64,000 nt of DNA from Acholeplasmataceae bacterium. GTDB lineage: Bacteria; Bacillota_I; Bacilli_A; Acholeplasmatales; Acholeplasmataceae. Below are positions 27,301-36,990 of this stretch, piece after piece. The stretch lies in assembly GCA_030603805.1 (NCBI GenBank), contig JAUVXD010000002.1:186001-250000 (forward strand). The letters are read 5' to 3'. Both the position numbers and the translations under genes were made by a program. The notes beneath the pieces are model-generated. The model searched no databases. It worked only from the letters and a program-made list of their open reading frames with translations, and was not told where the DNA came from. The first letter of the stretch is position 1. Each line of letters starts with the position of its first letter.

Positions 27301-28538
27301 GTGGTTGCGAAACGTCCGCCGTCTAGTGCAACCATCGGACGTAGATCCGGTGGAATGACAGGAATGACATCCATAACCATCCATTCTGGTTTATTATCAG
27401 AATTATTGAAGGCTTCAACAACTTCTAATCGCTTAATGATGCGATCTCTCTTTTGTTTTGAAGATGTCTTAAGTTTTCTTCTTAAGGACTTAACTTCTTT
27501 ATCTAAATCAAGTTCTTGAAGGAGTTTTTTAACGGCTTCTGCACCGGTAAGCGCGGTAAATCTTGAACCATATTCTTCAGTTAATGCTGAGTAATCTTGT
27601 TCAGATAAAATTTGTTTTTTAGTGAGTGGTGCTGTACCTGGATCGGTGACGATATAAGAGGCATGATAGACCACTTCTTCAAGTGCTTTCGCTTTAATAC
27701 CTAAAAGGATTGCAAGTCTTGAAGGTGAGTTTTTTAAATACCAGGTGTGAACAACTGGTGCTTCAAGTTCAATATGTCCCATGCGTTCTCTTCTCACCTT
27801 AGACTCGGTGATTTCGATACCACACTTCACACAAATTTGACCTTTATTACCGCTTTGTTTTTTACCACAAGCACATTGATAATCTCTGGTTGGTCCAAAG
27901 ATTCTTTCACAGAACAAGCCGCCTTCTTCAGGTTTAGATGTTCTATAGTTAATCGTTTCATGTGTTTTAACTTCACCGTAAGACCAGAGTCTAATTTCAT
28001 CAGGTGATGCAAGGCGAATCTTTAAATGAGAATATGATCTTGAGCCATAACCTTTTCGAATCGGTTGAACATGGCGATGGATACGTTCTTCTAAATCAAT
28101 TTCTTGTAAATCATCTTCTGCTTCAGTAATGAACGCTTCAGCTTCAACATGATGCACATGTTCTTTAAGTGCATCAAAACCATAAAGTTCTAAAATGCCA
28201 TTGACTTCGTTTCTTAAGATCATGTCATCTTCAAATAAATGATAGAGTGTATGACGATCAAATTCTAAAAATTCCTTTAAATCATTAATGTTTGCACGTC
28301 TTAAAATCTCAACAACTTCATCACTTAAATTGAGGTTATCGAGTTGTCTTGGGAGTTGATATCTTCTTAGAATCGATTTGATTTCTTCAAAGCTATCCCC
28401 AAGAAGCATGCCAAGTTCTTTTAAGTTAAAGGTATTAAAATCCTCTAACTGATCGATACCGGAAAGCTTGAGTTGCTTTAGGGCTTCATCGGATAATTTC
28501 AAAGATTCGACATGTAGTGTTAATTTTTCTTTAGCCAT
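24390..28538 (-). CDS. rpoC: RNA polymerase beta' subunit with an unusual N-terminal extension
   Basis: A 1382-residue beta'. The catalytic core is standard: [15 protein letters not shown] (about 177-190), zinc ribbon CACG...[18 protein letters not shown] (Mg-binding Asp triad) and the C-terminal [18 protein letters not shown]. In most Firmicutes this protein starts a few residues before LASP; here about 165 residues precede it. They contain two tandem repeats (about 7-61 and 66-123): [20 protein letters not shown] and [20 protein letters not shown] begin each, resembling the helix-hairpin-helix fold of the alpha-subunit C-terminal domain, then an acidic linker. Start shares one base with the rpoB stop (TAATG). 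Confidence 0.96.
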   Translation of the reverse strand: MAKEKLTLHVESLKLSDEALKQLKLSGIDQLEDFNTFNLKELGMLLGDSFEEIKSILRRYQLPRQLDNLNLSDEVVEILRRANINDLKEFLEFDRHTLYHLFEDDMILRNEVNGILELYGFDALKEHVHHVEAEAFITEAEDDLQEIDLEERIHRHVQPIRKGYGSRSYSHLKIRLASPDEIRLWSYGEVKTHETINYRTSKPEEGGLFCERIFGPTRDYQCACGKKQSGNKGQICVKCGIEITESKVRRERMGHIELEAPVVHTWYLKNSPSRLAILLGIKAKALEEVVYHASYIVTDPGTAPLTKKQILSEQDYSALTEEYGSRFTALTGAEAVKKLLQELDLDKEVKSLRRKLKTSSKQKRDRIIKRLEVVEAFNNSDNKPEWMVMDVIPVIPPDLRPMVALDGGRFATTDLNDLYRRILNRNNRLKKQKEQMAPRLITKNEKRMLQEAVDALFDNAKRGKKAAVERNRHLKSLSDMLRGKQGRFRQNLLGKRVDYSGRSVIIVGPDLEMYQCGIPREMAIILFKPFVLRELQKLQGNDANAKKNANAKYEKMDDDVWAALEKVVREHPVLLNRAPTLHRLGIQAFEPKLIDGKAIRLHPLVTPAFNADFDGDQMAVHVPLSNEAQAEARLLMLASNNILNPKDGKPVVTPSQDMVLGNYYLTIEEKLERTFSGYRAEIRQAEHDHKNRNEGHFFMSYDEAYLAYQHDVIGLHTRIVVDPKSIHQKFTEEQKHKYLLTTLGKLIFNRILPPTFPYLNEPSIENLEQKTPDKYFIAKGVNPKEAMKDIPTPAPFKKKFLSQIIAQVFKELQISETSKMLDRLKDLGFKYSTVAGITVSFADINVYSKKAERIAQTNDNIEGITAWYEDGLLTDKERRDLVIKEWQTARDDIQKGLMEEFDKDNNIYMMSDSGARGNASNFAQLAGMRGLMNNPKGEIIEVPVQASFREGLTVSEFFISTHGARKGSTDTALKTAESGYLTRRLVDVSQDVIVVDEDCGTERGVVVQEIMDDTKPVVPLYDRLVGRYASKDVMHPKSKQVFVRRNELITEEIAQAILKAEITSVEIRSNLTCNSENGVCAKCYGRNLATNTRVEVGEAVGVVAAQSIGEPGTQLTMRTFHTGGVASASDITQGLPRIQELFEARNPKGKAVLSEVDGKVKSIDRQRGGISVITISDASDKEYKYTVDPNVEALVRKGASVKAGQKLTPGSINPKELLRIVSAEAAETYILEEVQKVYRAQGVEISDKHIELIIRQMLRRITVVTEGDTDLLPGTEVSIAEFKRENRKAFASFKRPAVGRPILLGITRASLRSDSFLSAASFQETTRILTDAAIKGKTDELHGLKENVIIGGLIPAGTGILRESAFEYDRSNTYTEEEELDY

Positions 28539-31500
28539 TAACGAAACCCTCCTTTGAATTTGGATGGATTATTGTCGACTAAGGATTTTCCTGCCTCATT
28601 TTCGCCAGTATTGGCGTCAATCAGTTCAACATATAAGCCAAGTGCTTGTAATTCTCTAGTTAATACTCTAAATGATTCTGGAATGGATGCTTGTGGTACG
28701 GGTTTATCATGAGTAATCGCTGAGTAGACTTTATTTCTACCAAGCATATCATCTGATTTCACGGTGAGCATTTCTTGGAGTGTATGTGCAGCACCATAAG
28801 CATAGAGTGCCCATACTTCCATTTCCCCGAATCTTTGACCACCATTTTGTGCTTTACCACCCATAGGTTGTTGTGTGACTAAGGTATATGGTCCAACAGA
28901 TCTTGCATGGAGTTTGTCATCAACCATGTGTGAAAGTTTAATCATATACATGACACCGACTGAAATTCTATTTTCATAAGCTTCCCCGGTGCGACCATCA
29001 TAGAGTGTGGTTTTCCCATCTTCGCCAAAAACAGTCTTAAATTTATCATCTGTGTGATCGAAATTATTATAAGCTTCCGCCATAATCTTTTTCAAATCAT
29101 CATCAGAAACACCATCGAAAACAGGCGTTGCAATCTTGATGCCAAGCATCTTCGCAGCCATACCTAAATGGATTTCAAGAATTTGTCCGATGTTCATACG
29201 AGAAGGTACCCCAAGTGGGTTTAACATGATGTCAACCGGTGTACCATCTGCCATGTAGGGCATATCTTCTCTTGGAAGAATCTTAGAGATAACGCCTTTA
29301 TTACCGTGACGACCCGCCATCTTGTCTCCTTCAGAGATTTTTCTCTTTTTAGCAACATAGACTCGAATCGATTCATTCACGCCACTTGGGAGTGTATCCC
29401 CATTCTTCTTAGAAAAGTATTGGATGGATTGAACAACACCACCACCGCCGTGTGGAACACGAAGTGAGGAATCTCTGTATTCTCTTGATTTTTCACCAAT
29501 GACTGCATGAATCAGTTTTTCAGATGGTGAGGGTTCAAATACACCTTTAGGTGTAATCTTACCCACAAGAATATCGCCTTCCTTGACTTCAGAACCTGGA
29601 ATGATAATCCCACGTTCGTCAAGGTTTTTAAGTGCATCAAGACCAGCATTTGGTACTTCGCGTGTAATTTCTTCACGTCCTGAACCTGTCTTTAATTCTC
29701 TGGTTTCAATTTCATATTCATCGATATGAATCGATGTATAAACGTCTTCTTTAACTAAATCTTCAGATAAGATGATCGCATCTTCATAGTTGTAGCCTTC
29801 CCAGGTCATAAACGCAACTGTGACGTTTCTACCTAAAGCAAGTTCGCCTTTATCTGTCGATGGACCATCTGCGAGGATGTCACCTGCTTCAACATATTCA
29901 CCTGCGTGAACTAAAGGTCTTTGAAGGATACATGTATCTTGGTTCGATCTAAAATATCTAATTAAATTATAAGATTCACTATGACCCATACCATAATCTT
30001 TTAAAGTCTTTGCCATTTCATAAGTGAAAGGCTTGCTTGGATCATATAACACATTATTGCCAACCATAATCTTTTGATCAGGTTCTTCAGTAATAATGAT
30101 TTGAGTTGCATCTGCGTAAGTAACAAAGCCAGCCGCCTTAGAAACGATAACCGCACCAGAGTCTTTTGCAGCACGGTATTCAATACCTGTACCAACAATC
30201 GGTGAATCTGGTTTTAATAAAGGCACTGCTTGACGTTGCATGTTCGCACCCATCAGGGCACGAGAAGCATCGTCATGTTCAAGGAATGGAATGGTTGAAG
30301 TCGCAACCGATACAATCTGCTTTGGAGAAACGTCCATATAAGTAATTTCTTCAGGTTCGAAGATTGAGGTTTCGCCGCGATGACGACCAATGATGTGATC
30401 GGATTGAATTGCACCATCTTTATCAAGTTCAGTTGCTGCTGAAGCGATGACTTCATCATATTCTTCATCTGCTGTTAAATACTTAAATTGATCGGTAACA
30501 AACTTTTTACCATCTTTTTCAGAAACCACTAAATATGGCGTTTGAATAAAGCCATATTGGTCAACTTTACCATAAGTTGCAAGCGAAGAAATCAGACCAA
30601 TCGATGGTCCTTCTGGTGTTTCAATCGGACATATTCTACCATAGTGGGAGTTATGGACGTCACGCACTTCAACGCCCGCACGGTCTCTTGCAAGACCACC
30701 GGTTCCAAGTGCTGAAACTCTTCTTTTTTGAGTAAGTTCTGCAAGTGGGTTAATTTGATCCATGAACTGAGAAAGCTGAGAGCTTCCGAAGAAGGTCTTA
30801 ATTGCTCCAGCGAGTGGTGTCATATTGATGATATTGGATGGTGTTGCATCGGCGAATGTTGTTGTTGACATCTTGTCTTTAATGTTCTTTTCAGCACGTG
30901 CAAGACCAATTCTAAATTGGTTCTTAAGTAATTCACCAATGAGTCTTAATCTTCTATTACCTAAATGGTCGATGTCATCTGTAGCCCCTAAATCTTCATA
31001 GAGATTTAAGTAATAGCTCATGGATGCGACGATATCCGATAAGGTGATGTACTCTTTATCTTCTCTTTGGTCATTACCAATGACCTTGACGACGTTAAAT
31101 GTGTTGTCTCTGTCTTTATCTTTGACAGTGACATCAATCATTTCAACGATGACGCCTTTACGTTCTGTTTCTTTTTGATAAATATCATGACCTTCAAAGA
31201 AGTACTTAATGACTTTTTCATCGAGTGCTTGACGGTTTCTTCTTAATACTGAAATGATTTCATCGGTCACTTCAGTGTTCTTAGGAACAATCACTTCACC
31301 CGTTCTAAGGTTTAAGATATTTTCTTTAGTGTATAAAGTTTCGCCACCATCTGGAAGTCTAGTTGCTAAGATTTCATCAGGTGTTTCGTTTTGGAGAGAG
31401 TCTTCTTTAGAAATAATTTCTTTTCTTAAAGCATGACGATTTTGCTTAAGAAGTGAAATGACTTCCTTAGTAATTTTAGTCTTTTCAGGAACAATCACTT

Positions 31501-32404
31501 CACCCGTGTTTGGATCAACGATGTCAGTAGCTGTGTATTGACCGTAAATGCGTGCAAGCACGTCGAGCTTTTTATTGAATTTATAACGTCCAACAGAAGC
31601 AAGATCATATCTGCGACGCTCAAAAAGACGCATTCTGATAAATTCTCTAGCTGCGTCCGCAGGTACTTTTTCACCTTGTCTAAGCTTTGAGTATAAATCA
31701 ATAATCGCCTCGTCAGCGTTTTTTGTTTCATCTTTTTCAAAGGTTGCTTCGAGGTATTGGGATTTACCAAATACTTCTAAAATATCCTTCTTCTTGGATA
31801 AGCCTAATGCACGCATCATGGTTGTCATTGGAACTTTCTTTGAACGGTCCAACTTTGCGTACATGATATTTTTTGAGCCAAGTTCATATTCAATCCACGC
31901 ACCACGTGTTGGAATGACTTGAGCCATATATTTAATCTGATTTAACTTCTTATCTAGTTCACTTGTAAAATAAGCGCCTGCAGAACGAATAATTTGTGAA
32001 ACAACCACACGTTCAGCACCATTAATGACAAAAGTCCCCGATGGTGTCATATAAGGGATTTCACACATGAGTACGACATTTTCACGTACTTCGCCAGTGA
32101 CGGCATTTTCAAGTTTTACACGAGCAGAGAGTTGTTTAGCGTAATTGACATCTCTTAACTTGGATTCCTGAATGTTATACTTAGGTTCAGAAAGGAAATG
32201 CTCCTCAAAATATAACTTCAGATCGCCATTGTGTCCTTCAATTGGCGAAATGTCTTCCAAGAGTTCTCTAATGCCTTGATCGATAAACCATTGAAATGAT
32301 TTGGTTTGTATTTCGATCAAGTCAGGCAAATCAATGTCATAACGCATTCTTGAGTAGTTTCTGCGTTCTGCTTTTTTGCCGTATTTGACGCTTCGATATC
32401 CCAT
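28538..32404 (-). CDS. rpoB: RNA polymerase beta subunit with an internal repeated segment
   Basis: A 1288-residue beta subunit (about 1190 in Bacillus). Landmarks: the rifampicin region [20 protein letters not shown] with Asp, His-equivalent Arg and Ser positions, and the C-terminal [19 protein letters not shown]. Part of the extra length comes from a lobe segment present twice: [20 protein letters not shown] (about residue 300) and [20 protein letters not shown] (about 368), also visible as a repeated CAATCACTTCACCCGT in the DNA. The ATG at 32404 is chosen over an in-frame GTG three codons earlier because AGGAG is 8 bases before it. Promoter at 32486-32514. Confidence 0.96.
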   Translation of the reverse strand: MGYRSVKYGKKAERRNYSRMRYDIDLPDLIEIQTKSFQWFIDQGIRELLEDISPIEGHNGDLKLYFEEHFLSEPKYNIQESKLRDVNYAKQLSARVKLENAVTGEVRENVVLMCEIPYMTPSGTFVINGAERVVVSQIIRSAGAYFTSELDKKLNQIKYMAQVIPTRGAWIEYELGSKNIMYAKLDRSKKVPMTTMMRALGLSKKKDILEVFGKSQYLEATFEKDETKNADEAIIDLYSKLRQGEKVPADAAREFIRMRLFERRRYDLASVGRYKFNKKLDVLARIYGQYTATDIVDPNTGEVIVPEKTKITKEVISLLKQNRHALRKEIISKEDSLQNETPDEILATRLPDGGETLYTKENILNLRTGEVIVPKNTEVTDEIISVLRRNRQALDEKVIKYFFEGHDIYQKETERKGVIVEMIDVTVKDKDRDNTFNVVKVIGNDQREDKEYITLSDIVASMSYYLNLYEDLGATDDIDHLGNRRLRLIGELLKNQFRIGLARAEKNIKDKMSTTTFADATPSNIINMTPLAGAIKTFFGSSQLSQFMDQINPLAELTQKRRVSALGTGGLARDRAGVEVRDVHNSHYGRICPIETPEGPSIGLISSLATYGKVDQYGFIQTPYLVVSEKDGKKFVTDQFKYLTADEEYDEVIASAATELDKDGAIQSDHIIGRHRGETSIFEPEEITYMDVSPKQIVSVATSTIPFLEHDDASRALMGANMQRQAVPLLKPDSPIVGTGIEYRAAKDSGAVIVSKAAGFVTYADATQIIITEEPDQKIMVGNNVLYDPSKPFTYEMAKTLKDYGMGHSESYNLIRYFRSNQDTCILQRPLVHAGEYVEAGDILADGPSTDKGELALGRNVTVAFMTWEGYNYEDAIILSEDLVKEDVYTSIHIDEYEIETRELKTGSGREEITREVPNAGLDALKNLDERGIIIPGSEVKEGDILVGKITPKGVFEPSPSEKLIHAVIGEKSREYRDSSLRVPHGGGGVVQSIQYFSKKNGDTLPSGVNESIRVYVAKKRKISEGDKMAGRHGNKGVISKILPREDMPYMADGTPVDIMLNPLGVPSRMNIGQILEIHLGMAAKMLGIKIATPVFDGVSDDDLKKIMAEAYNNFDHTDDKFKTVFGEDGKTTLYDGRTGEAYENRISVGVMYMIKLSHMVDDKLHARSVGPYTLVTQQPMGGKAQNGGQRFGEMEVWALYAYGAAHTLQEMLTVKSDDMLGRNKVYSAITHDKPVPQASIPESFRVLTRELQALGLYVELIDANTGENEAGKSLVDNNPSKFKGGFR

Positions 32405-32485
32405 AATCCACACTCCTATCGTATTTGGAAAATCACGTTTTTATATTTAATTCTATTAAATTAAAACAACATTATGCATTTTACT

Positions 32486-32514
32486 ATGTTACCACATCCA
32501 ATGTAAATAGTCAA
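32486..32514 (-). promoter_or_regulatory. Promoter of rpoBC
   Basis: Minus strand TTGACT (32509-32514), 17 bases, TAACAT (32486-32491) preceded by TGG. The -35 lies inside the loop of a 7-bp inverted repeat ACATCCA (32494-32500) / TGGATGT (32515-32521). Confidence 0.65.
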
Positions 32515-32523
32515 TGGATGTTT

Positions 32524-33117
32524 TTATTTTTGCGCTTGAATGACCCAATAACCCTTACTTTTATCTAAGACTTTGCACGTTGTAAACAAGGATGTAAGCT
32601 TATCAAAAGTTGAAGGTGCACCTTGTTTTTTCTGGATGACAACAGCCAAAAGACCACCTTGTTTTAACGAGGTATGTGCATCCTCGTAGAGCTTGAAAAT
32701 GGTTTGTTTTCCGGCTCTGATGGGTGGGTTTGAAAGAATCATATCTGCTTCCACTTTGAGGTCTTCAAAGAGAAAACCTGCGGATATATTGACGTTTTTA
32801 ATCTTGTTTTCTGCTTGATTTTTTAAGGCAAGTTCAACGGCGCGAAGGTTCACATCACGCATATAAACTATAGTATTTGGATATGTTTTAGCCATATATA
32901 AGCCAATCGGTCCATATCCACATCCCATATCAATAATCGTTTGGATTTGATCATTAATCTCAATCGTTTCAAGGAGAAATCTCGTCCCATAATCTAGGGC
33001 GTCCTTTGAGAAGACGCCTAGATCTGTGTGAAGACGAAGTGTTGTTTTCTTAATCGTTACATCATAGGTTTTGATGTTGTGATCAAGACTTTGATCGTTT
33101 AAGTAATAGTGACTCAT
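32524..33117 (-). CDS. RsmC/YbxB-like class I SAM-dependent methyltransferase
   Basis: A 197-residue single-domain methyltransferase. The SAM motif is DMGCGYGPIGLY (about 64-75) and the catalytic loop NPPIRAGK (about 131-138) matches the RsmC family, which methylates guanine in 16S rRNA. Its position between rplL and rpoB is exactly that of ybxB in Bacillus, so it is the orthologue. The start has GAGGGGGAC before it. It lies after the rplL terminator and probably depends on read-through. Confidence 0.85.
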   Translation of the reverse strand: MSHYYLNDQSLDHNIKTYDVTIKKTTLRLHTDLGVFSKDALDYGTRFLLETIEINDQIQTIIDMGCGYGPIGLYMAKTYPNTIVYMRDVNLRAVELALKNQAENKIKNVNISAGFLFEDLKVEADMILSNPPIRAGKQTIFKLYEDAHTSLKQGGLLAVVIQKKQGAPSTFDKLTSLFTTCKVLDKSKGYWVIQAQK

Positions 33118-33136
33118 GGGTCCCCCTCATAACAGC

Positions 33137-33164
33137 GAAAAAACCCGAGATAACTTCTCAGGTT
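33137..33164 (-). terminator. Terminator between rplL and the methyltransferase gene
   Basis: AACCTGAGA / TCTCGGGTT (one wobble) over a 5-base loop followed by TTTTCGC on the minus strand. Confidence 0.8.
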
Positions 33165-33185
33165 AAATAACGCTCGTGTTAGAGA

Positions 33186-33557
33186 TTACTTAATCTCAAC
33201 AGTTGCACCAGCATCTTGAAGAGCTGTCTTCAATGCTTCTGCATCTTCCTTCTTAATCTTTTCCTTGATGACTGCATCTGGAGTTTCAGTTAATGTTTTA
33301 GCATCAGCTAATCCTAAACCAGTTGCTTCACGTACAACCTTGATGACTGCGATCTTGTTTGCACCGAAAGTCTTAAGGACAACGTTGAATTCTGTCTTTT
33401 CTTCTTCAACAGCTGCTGCTGCCGCTGCTGGAGCTGCTGCTACTGCAGTTGGGTCGATACCGAATTCTTCTTTTAATCCATCTACTAAATCTTTGATTTC
33501 TAATAAAGTCATTTCTTTTAAAGCTTCAATAAAAGCTGCTTTTGTTAATTTTGCCAT
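33186..33557 (-). CDS. rplL: Ribosomal protein L7/L12
   Basis: A 123-residue stalk protein: N-terminal dimerisation helices, an Ala-rich hinge ([14 protein letters not shown]) and the C-terminal factor-binding domain with [20 protein letters not shown]. It recruits elongation factors to the ribosome. AGGAGG precedes it, 22 bases after rplJ, as in most bacteria. Confidence 0.97.
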   Translation of the reverse strand: MAKLTKAAFIEALKEMTLLEIKDLVDGLKEEFGIDPTAVAAAPAAAAAAVEEEKTEFNVVLKTFGANKIAVIKVVREATGLGLADAKTLTETPDAVIKEKIKKEDAEALKTALQDAGATVEIK

Positions 33558-33579
33558 TTTTAGTTTCCTCCTAAATTAT

Positions 33580-34068
33580 TTATTCTGCACTACTAATCAT
33601 GTTAAGACCGATCGCAAGTTCGCGAACTGGAGTTAACATACCTACTGCTAACATTGTTAATAATGTTTCTCTCGATGGTAATGTTGCTAATGCGTTGATT
33701 TGTGTAACGTCAACGACTTTACCTTCTACAATTCCTGCATGAATGGTTACAACTTTGTTGTTTTTAGCAAATTCGTAAACGATCTTTGCTGGTGCAACAA
33801 CATCACCATAACTCAATGCGAGTGCCTTAGCACCAACAAGTGAGTCAGCGAGCGCACCGTATCCAGCGGCGATGCTTGCTCTTCTTGAGATGTTGTTCTT
33901 ATAGACTGTGACTTCACAGCCCGCTTCTCTTAATTGACCACGTAGTTGAGTAAACTGTTCTACAGTCAGGCCAGGATAATCGAAGGCAACAACGGTTGTA
34001 GCACGTCCAAGCTTTTCAGATAATTCACGTACAGCTTCTGCTTTACGTTCAATAATTGCTCTTTGCAT
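33580..34068 (-). CDS. rplJ: Ribosomal protein L10
   Basis: A 162-residue L10, base of the L7/L12 stalk. The ATG at 34068 (MQRAIIERKAEAV) is chosen because GAAGGAGG precedes it by six bases; the open frame continues 13 codons upstream through the leader attenuator. Family stretch VVAFDYPGLTVEQFTQLR is clear. Its leader is an L10-type autoregulatory element. Confidence 0.95.
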   Translation of the reverse strand: MQRAIIERKAEAVRELSEKLGRATTVVAFDYPGLTVEQFTQLRGQLREAGCEVTVYKNNISRRASIAAGYGALADSLVGAKALALSYGDVVAPAKIVYEFAKNNKVVTIHAGIVEGKVVDVTQINALATLPSRETLLTMLAVGMLTPVRELAIGLNMISSAE

Positions 34069-34190
34069 GAAATGCCTCCTTCGTAAAATAAAATCTCTCT
34101 TCGCCAAGAGACAAAAGAGAGACTAATCGTTTGATTGATTGTTCACCTCGGTAGGAAATTAAGCGATGTGCACCCACTGTCTTTGGCTGT
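34069..34190 (-). ncRNA. L10 leader with transcription attenuator
   Basis: On the minus strand the conserved L10-leader strands are present: AAGACAGTGGGTGCA (34171-34185) and AATTTCCTACCGAGGTG (34144-34161), which pair around a kink-turn-like core bound by the L10-L12 complex. Downstream is TCTCTT-GGCG-AAGAGA followed by TTTTATTTT (34084-34111), a terminator, with an overlapping alternative TCTCTCTT / AAGAGAGA pairing (34094-34122). This is the known feedback leader placed, as usual, between rplA and rplJ. Confidence 0.85.
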
Positions 34191-34212
34191 TATAAACTTG
34201 TTTAATTTGAAT

Positions 34213-34905
34213 TTAGCGTCTTAGGGATGTTTCTTCCACATGAACGCCAGGACCCATACTTGAAGACACTGTAATGTTCTTCATGTAAGTACCTTTAACG
34301 GTTGTTGGCTTGATACGGTTGAGTTGATCATAAAGTGTTTGCATATTTTCTCTAAGCTTTTCAGCTGTAAAGGATACACGACCGATAGGTGCGTGGATGT
34401 TACCCACTTTATCTGTACGATATTCAATCTTACCATTTTTAATTTCTGCAACTGCTTTGGCAACGTACATAGTTACAGTGCCGGTTTTTGGGTTTGGCAT
34501 CAGACCTTTAGGTCCTAAAATGCGTCCTAGTTTACCGAGTTGTCCCATCATATCTGGAGTTGCTACCATGACATCAAAGTCAAACCAGCCTCCTGAAATT
34601 TTTTGGATGAGTTCAGCACTTCCAACGAAATCAGCACCAGCAGCTTCTGCTTCTTTTGCTTTTTCGCCTTGAGCGATAACTACAACTCTGGAAACCTTAC
34701 CTGTACCGTGTGGTAAAACGATAGCGCCTCTTAAGTTTTGTTCAGCTTTTCTTGGATCAAGATTTAATCTGAACGCTGCTTCAACTGTAGCATCAAACTT
34801 AACAAATGAGGTTTTCTTGACTAAGTCTACGGCTTCGTCAACAGCATATTTCTTCGTTTTATCGATGAGTTTTGCTGCCTCAAGATATTTCTTTCCTCTT
34901 TTCAT
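34213..34905 (-). CDS. rplA: Ribosomal protein L1
   Basis: A 230-residue L1, which forms the mobile stalk at the E site and can repress its own operon. ATG at 34905 ([13 protein letters not shown]) has AGGAGGAAGAAT before it; upstream in-frame codons are not preceded by a site. Signature [18 protein letters not shown] is present. Confidence 0.96.
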   Translation of the reverse strand: MKRGKKYLEAAKLIDKTKKYAVDEAVDLVKKTSFVKFDATVEAAFRLNLDPRKAEQNLRGAIVLPHGTGKVSRVVVIAQGEKAKEAEAAGADFVGSAELIQKISGGWFDFDVMVATPDMMGQLGKLGRILGPKGLMPNPKTGTVTMYVAKAVAEIKNGKIEYRTDKVGNIHAPIGRVSFTAEKLRENMQTLYDQLNRIKPTTVKGTYMKNITVSSSMGPGVHVEETSLRR

Positions 34906-34971
34906 ATTCTTCCTCCTAAAATGTGGTCTAGCGGGATATCCTCCCACAATTTAGATAGCTAGCGATCTAAA

Positions 34972-35397
34972 TTAGTCTACTACTGTGATACCCATATTGC
35001 GTGCTGTACCTTCGATAATATTCATTGCTGCTTCGACAGTGTACGCATTTAAGTCAGGCATCTTTCTTTGTGCAATTTCCTTTAACTGAGCTCGCGTAAT
35101 GGATGCTACCTTGTCTTTTTTAGCATTTGCTGAACCAGACTTGATATTCGCTGCTTTTTTCAGTAAGTCACTTGCAGGTGGGGTTTTTGTAACAAAAGAG
35201 AATGTACGGTCATCGTAAACAGAAATAATAACCGGTACGACAAAGCCCATTTGATCTTTTGTTGCTTCGTTGAATTGAGAACAGAATGCTGGAATGTTAA
35301 CCTGAGCTTGACCAAGTGCTGGACCAACTGGTGGCGCTGGGTTTGCTTTTCCTGCTGCAATTTGCAATTTAACGACTTTTACAACTTTTTTTGCCAT
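34972..35397 (-). CDS. rplK: Ribosomal protein L11
   Basis: A 141-residue L11 of the GTPase-associated centre, beginning [20 protein letters not shown] with PPVGPALGQ following. The ATG at 35397 has AAGGAGG nine bases upstream; the open frame extends eight codons further with no site. First gene of rplK-rplA-rplJ-rplL, with its own promoter because the usual link to nusG is broken here. Confidence 0.96.
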   Translation of the reverse strand: MAKKVVKVVKLQIAAGKANPAPPVGPALGQAQVNIPAFCSQFNEATKDQMGFVVPVIISVYDDRTFSFVTKTPPASDLLKKAANIKSGSANAKKDKVASITRAQLKEIAQRKMPDLNAYTVEAAMNIIEGTARNMGITVVD

Positions 35398-35427
35398 GAG
35401 ACACAACCTCCTTCTTAACATAAGTAT

Positions 35428-35451
35428 GTGGTATGAATTTCATTCTTCCAC
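35428..35451 (-). other. Putative L1-binding operator in the rplK leader
   Basis: On the minus strand GTGG-AAG-ATGA-AAT-TCAT-A-CCAC forms a hairpin with an asymmetric internal loop (AAG opposite A), the general shape of the L1 mRNA site. A GTGTG-AAAA-CACAC stem precedes it. Assignment is by shape and place only. Confidence 0.4.
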
Positions 35452-35477
35452 TATGGTGTGTTTTCACACGCGATATT

Positions 35478-35506
35478 ATTCTATCATTAAGGGTATGCTT
35501 TGTCAA
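35478..35506 (-). promoter_or_regulatory. Promoter of rplKAJL
   Basis: TTGACA (35501-35506), 17-base spacer, TGATAGAAT (35478-35486) on the minus strand: consensus -35, near-consensus extended -10. Confidence 0.82.
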
Positions 35507-35523
35507 CGATAAACTTTAATTTA

Positions 35524-35880
35524 TTAACGAATGCGTGCCCCAAATGGGAAAAGTGCAAGTTGAACAAGTTTAATCCATTGAATCGCAAACGGAATGCCAA
35601 TGATTGTAATGGCAAGAATTGCTGCAAAAACAAGGTATCCTAAGGCCATTTCCCATCCGAATAAGATGAGCCATATGATGTTTGCAATTGGGTGTTTTTC
35701 AAAGTTTGATCTCACATCTTTCCCAAAGGGAAAAAGAAATAGCCTTGAGAATTTGAAAAACTGTTTTCCAAGAGGAATTCCAATAATTGTGATGGATACA
35801 AGTAGTCCTAAAATAAACCAAATCAGGGCTGCAAGTAGGCCTCCAAAGATAAACCAAATGATATTTCCAATGATACTCAT
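35524..35880 (-). CDS. YccF-family (DUF307) inner-membrane protein
   Basis: A 118-residue protein with two copies of a hydrophobic unit ending IIGIPLGKQFFKFSRLFLFPFG and IIGIPFAIQWIKLVQLALFP, the hallmark of YccF. Function of the family is unknown. It lies between the VOC gene and rplK, with its own extended -10 promoter; no terminator is visible before the rplK promoter. Confidence 0.88.
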   Translation of the reverse strand: MSIIGNIIWFIFGGLLAALIWFILGLLVSITIIGIPLGKQFFKFSRLFLFPFGKDVRSNFEKHPIANIIWLILFGWEMALGYLVFAAILAITIIGIPFAIQWIKLVQLALFPFGARIR

Positions 35881-35901
35881 ACGTGATCGCCTCCATGATT
35901 T

Positions 35902-35910
35902 ATTATATCA
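35902..35910 (-). promoter_or_regulatory. Extended -10 promoter of yccF
   Basis: TGATATAAT on the minus strand 22 bases before the ATG. Confidence 0.55.
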
Positions 35911-36050
35911 AAAAATGCGATATAATAGTATAATTTCGGTCACTGTTTTAATTTAGATTAAAGGGATTTTTTGTAGTATAATGAACAAAAATACAAAAAT
36001 ATTATTCAATTTTTGTGAATTATAAATCTTTTTACGGTTTTTAATCCTTT

Positions 36051-36080
36051 TTGATACCACTTTTTCAAAAACATTATAAA
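36051..36080 (+). promoter_or_regulatory. Probable promoter of the VOC-family gene
   Basis: TTGATA, 18-base spacer, TATAAA, 24 bases before the ATG. Confidence 0.5.
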
Positions 36081-36103
36081 ATGAAGTCAAAGGAGGTCAT
36101 TTC

Positions 36104-36952
36104 ATGTCAAAATACCATTTAAATGAGGTTATGCACTTCAAATCTGTTACGCTTTTGATTCAAGATATGAAAAGGTCCTTAGCTTTTTATGTCGATATTT
36201 TGGGTCTTAAAATTTTAGATTCAAAGCCCCACCAAGCCCTGTTATCTGCAGATGAAAAACATGTTTTAATCACTTTAGTTGAAGATAGGACAGCACTTCC
36301 CTTAGGCATTACACTTGGGCTTTATCACTATGCACTACTTGTTCCAAATTATGCAGCATTAGCCTCTGTGATAAAAAGATTGGCCGATCAAAGATATCCT
36401 ATTAGTGGTGCTTCCGATCATGGTGTAAGTGATGCACTCTACTTAGATGATCCCGATGGTCACGGCATTGAAATCTATGCAGATAAAGATGATCATTTAT
36501 GGCCAATGGAACATGGTAAACTCACAATGTGGACAAAAAGTATGGATGTAGCAGCTGTGATGAAACATTTAAAAGATGAAATCTATCATGGATTGCATCC
36601 AGATACGATTTTAGGACATCTCCACTTCCATGTTGCAAACTTAGATACAGCTAAAGAATTTTACTGCAATGTGCTCGGTTTTCAAGTCATGCTTGATTAC
36701 GGAAAGTCAGCAAGATTTGTTTCTGATGGCGGTTATCATCACCATTTAGGGTTAAATACTTGGCAAGGGGATGCTCCTCTAACCAAAGAAAAACAAGTTG
36801 GTCTTAAATCGTATGTACTACATATATCAGGTGAACACTATATGGCATTTTTAAGAAGACTTCAAGAATATCATGTGCCTTTGATTGCCGAAGACAATTA
36901 TAAGTACATCATCGATCCCTTGAATCAAAAAATCATTTTAGATGTTTCTTAA
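36104..36952 (+). CDS. VOC-superfamily ring-cleaving dioxygenase-like protein (CatE type)
   Basis: A 282-residue protein with two vicinal-oxygen-chelate domains. Each opens with a metal-strand His region (HFKSVTLLIQDMKRSLAFYVDILG and LGHLHFHVANLDTAKEFYCNVLG) and the first domain ends LDDPDGHGIEIYAD with its Glu ligand; this is the layout of Bacillus CatE/YfiE catechol 2,3-dioxygenases. Substrate unknown; a glyoxalase-like or detoxification role is equally possible. AAAGGAGG precedes the ATG. It is inserted, with yccF, between nusG and rplK. Confidence 0.82.
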   Translation: MSKYHLNEVMHFKSVTLLIQDMKRSLAFYVDILGLKILDSKPHQALLSADEKHVLITLVEDRTALPLGITLGLYHYALLVPNYAALASVIKRLADQRYPISGASDHGVSDALYLDDPDGHGIEIYADKDDHLWPMEHGKLTMWTKSMDVAAVMKHLKDEIYHGLHPDTILGHLHFHVANLDTAKEFYCNVLGFQVMLDYGKSARFVSDGGYHHHLGLNTWQGDAPLTKEKQVGLKSYVLHISGEHYMAFLRRLQEYHVPLIAEDNYKYIIDPLNQKIILDVS

Positions 36953-36954
36953 AC

Positions 36955-36983
36955 AAAAATAGGCGAATTTCGCCTATTTTTTT
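36955..36983. terminator. Bidirectional terminator between the VOC gene and nusG
   Basis: AAAAATAGGCGAA / TTCGCCTATTTTT, a 13-bp inverted repeat with a one-base centre, T-rich on both strands. Confidence 0.9.
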
Positions 36984-36990
36984 CATTTGT

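Noticed and set aside
31495-31770. 91-codon minus-strand frame inside rpoB
   Set aside because: Alternative frame of rpoB with no own start signals.
33265-33636. 123-codon plus-strand frame opposite rplL
   Set aside because: Antisense of rplL, created by its Ala-rich hinge; no promoter or ribosome site.
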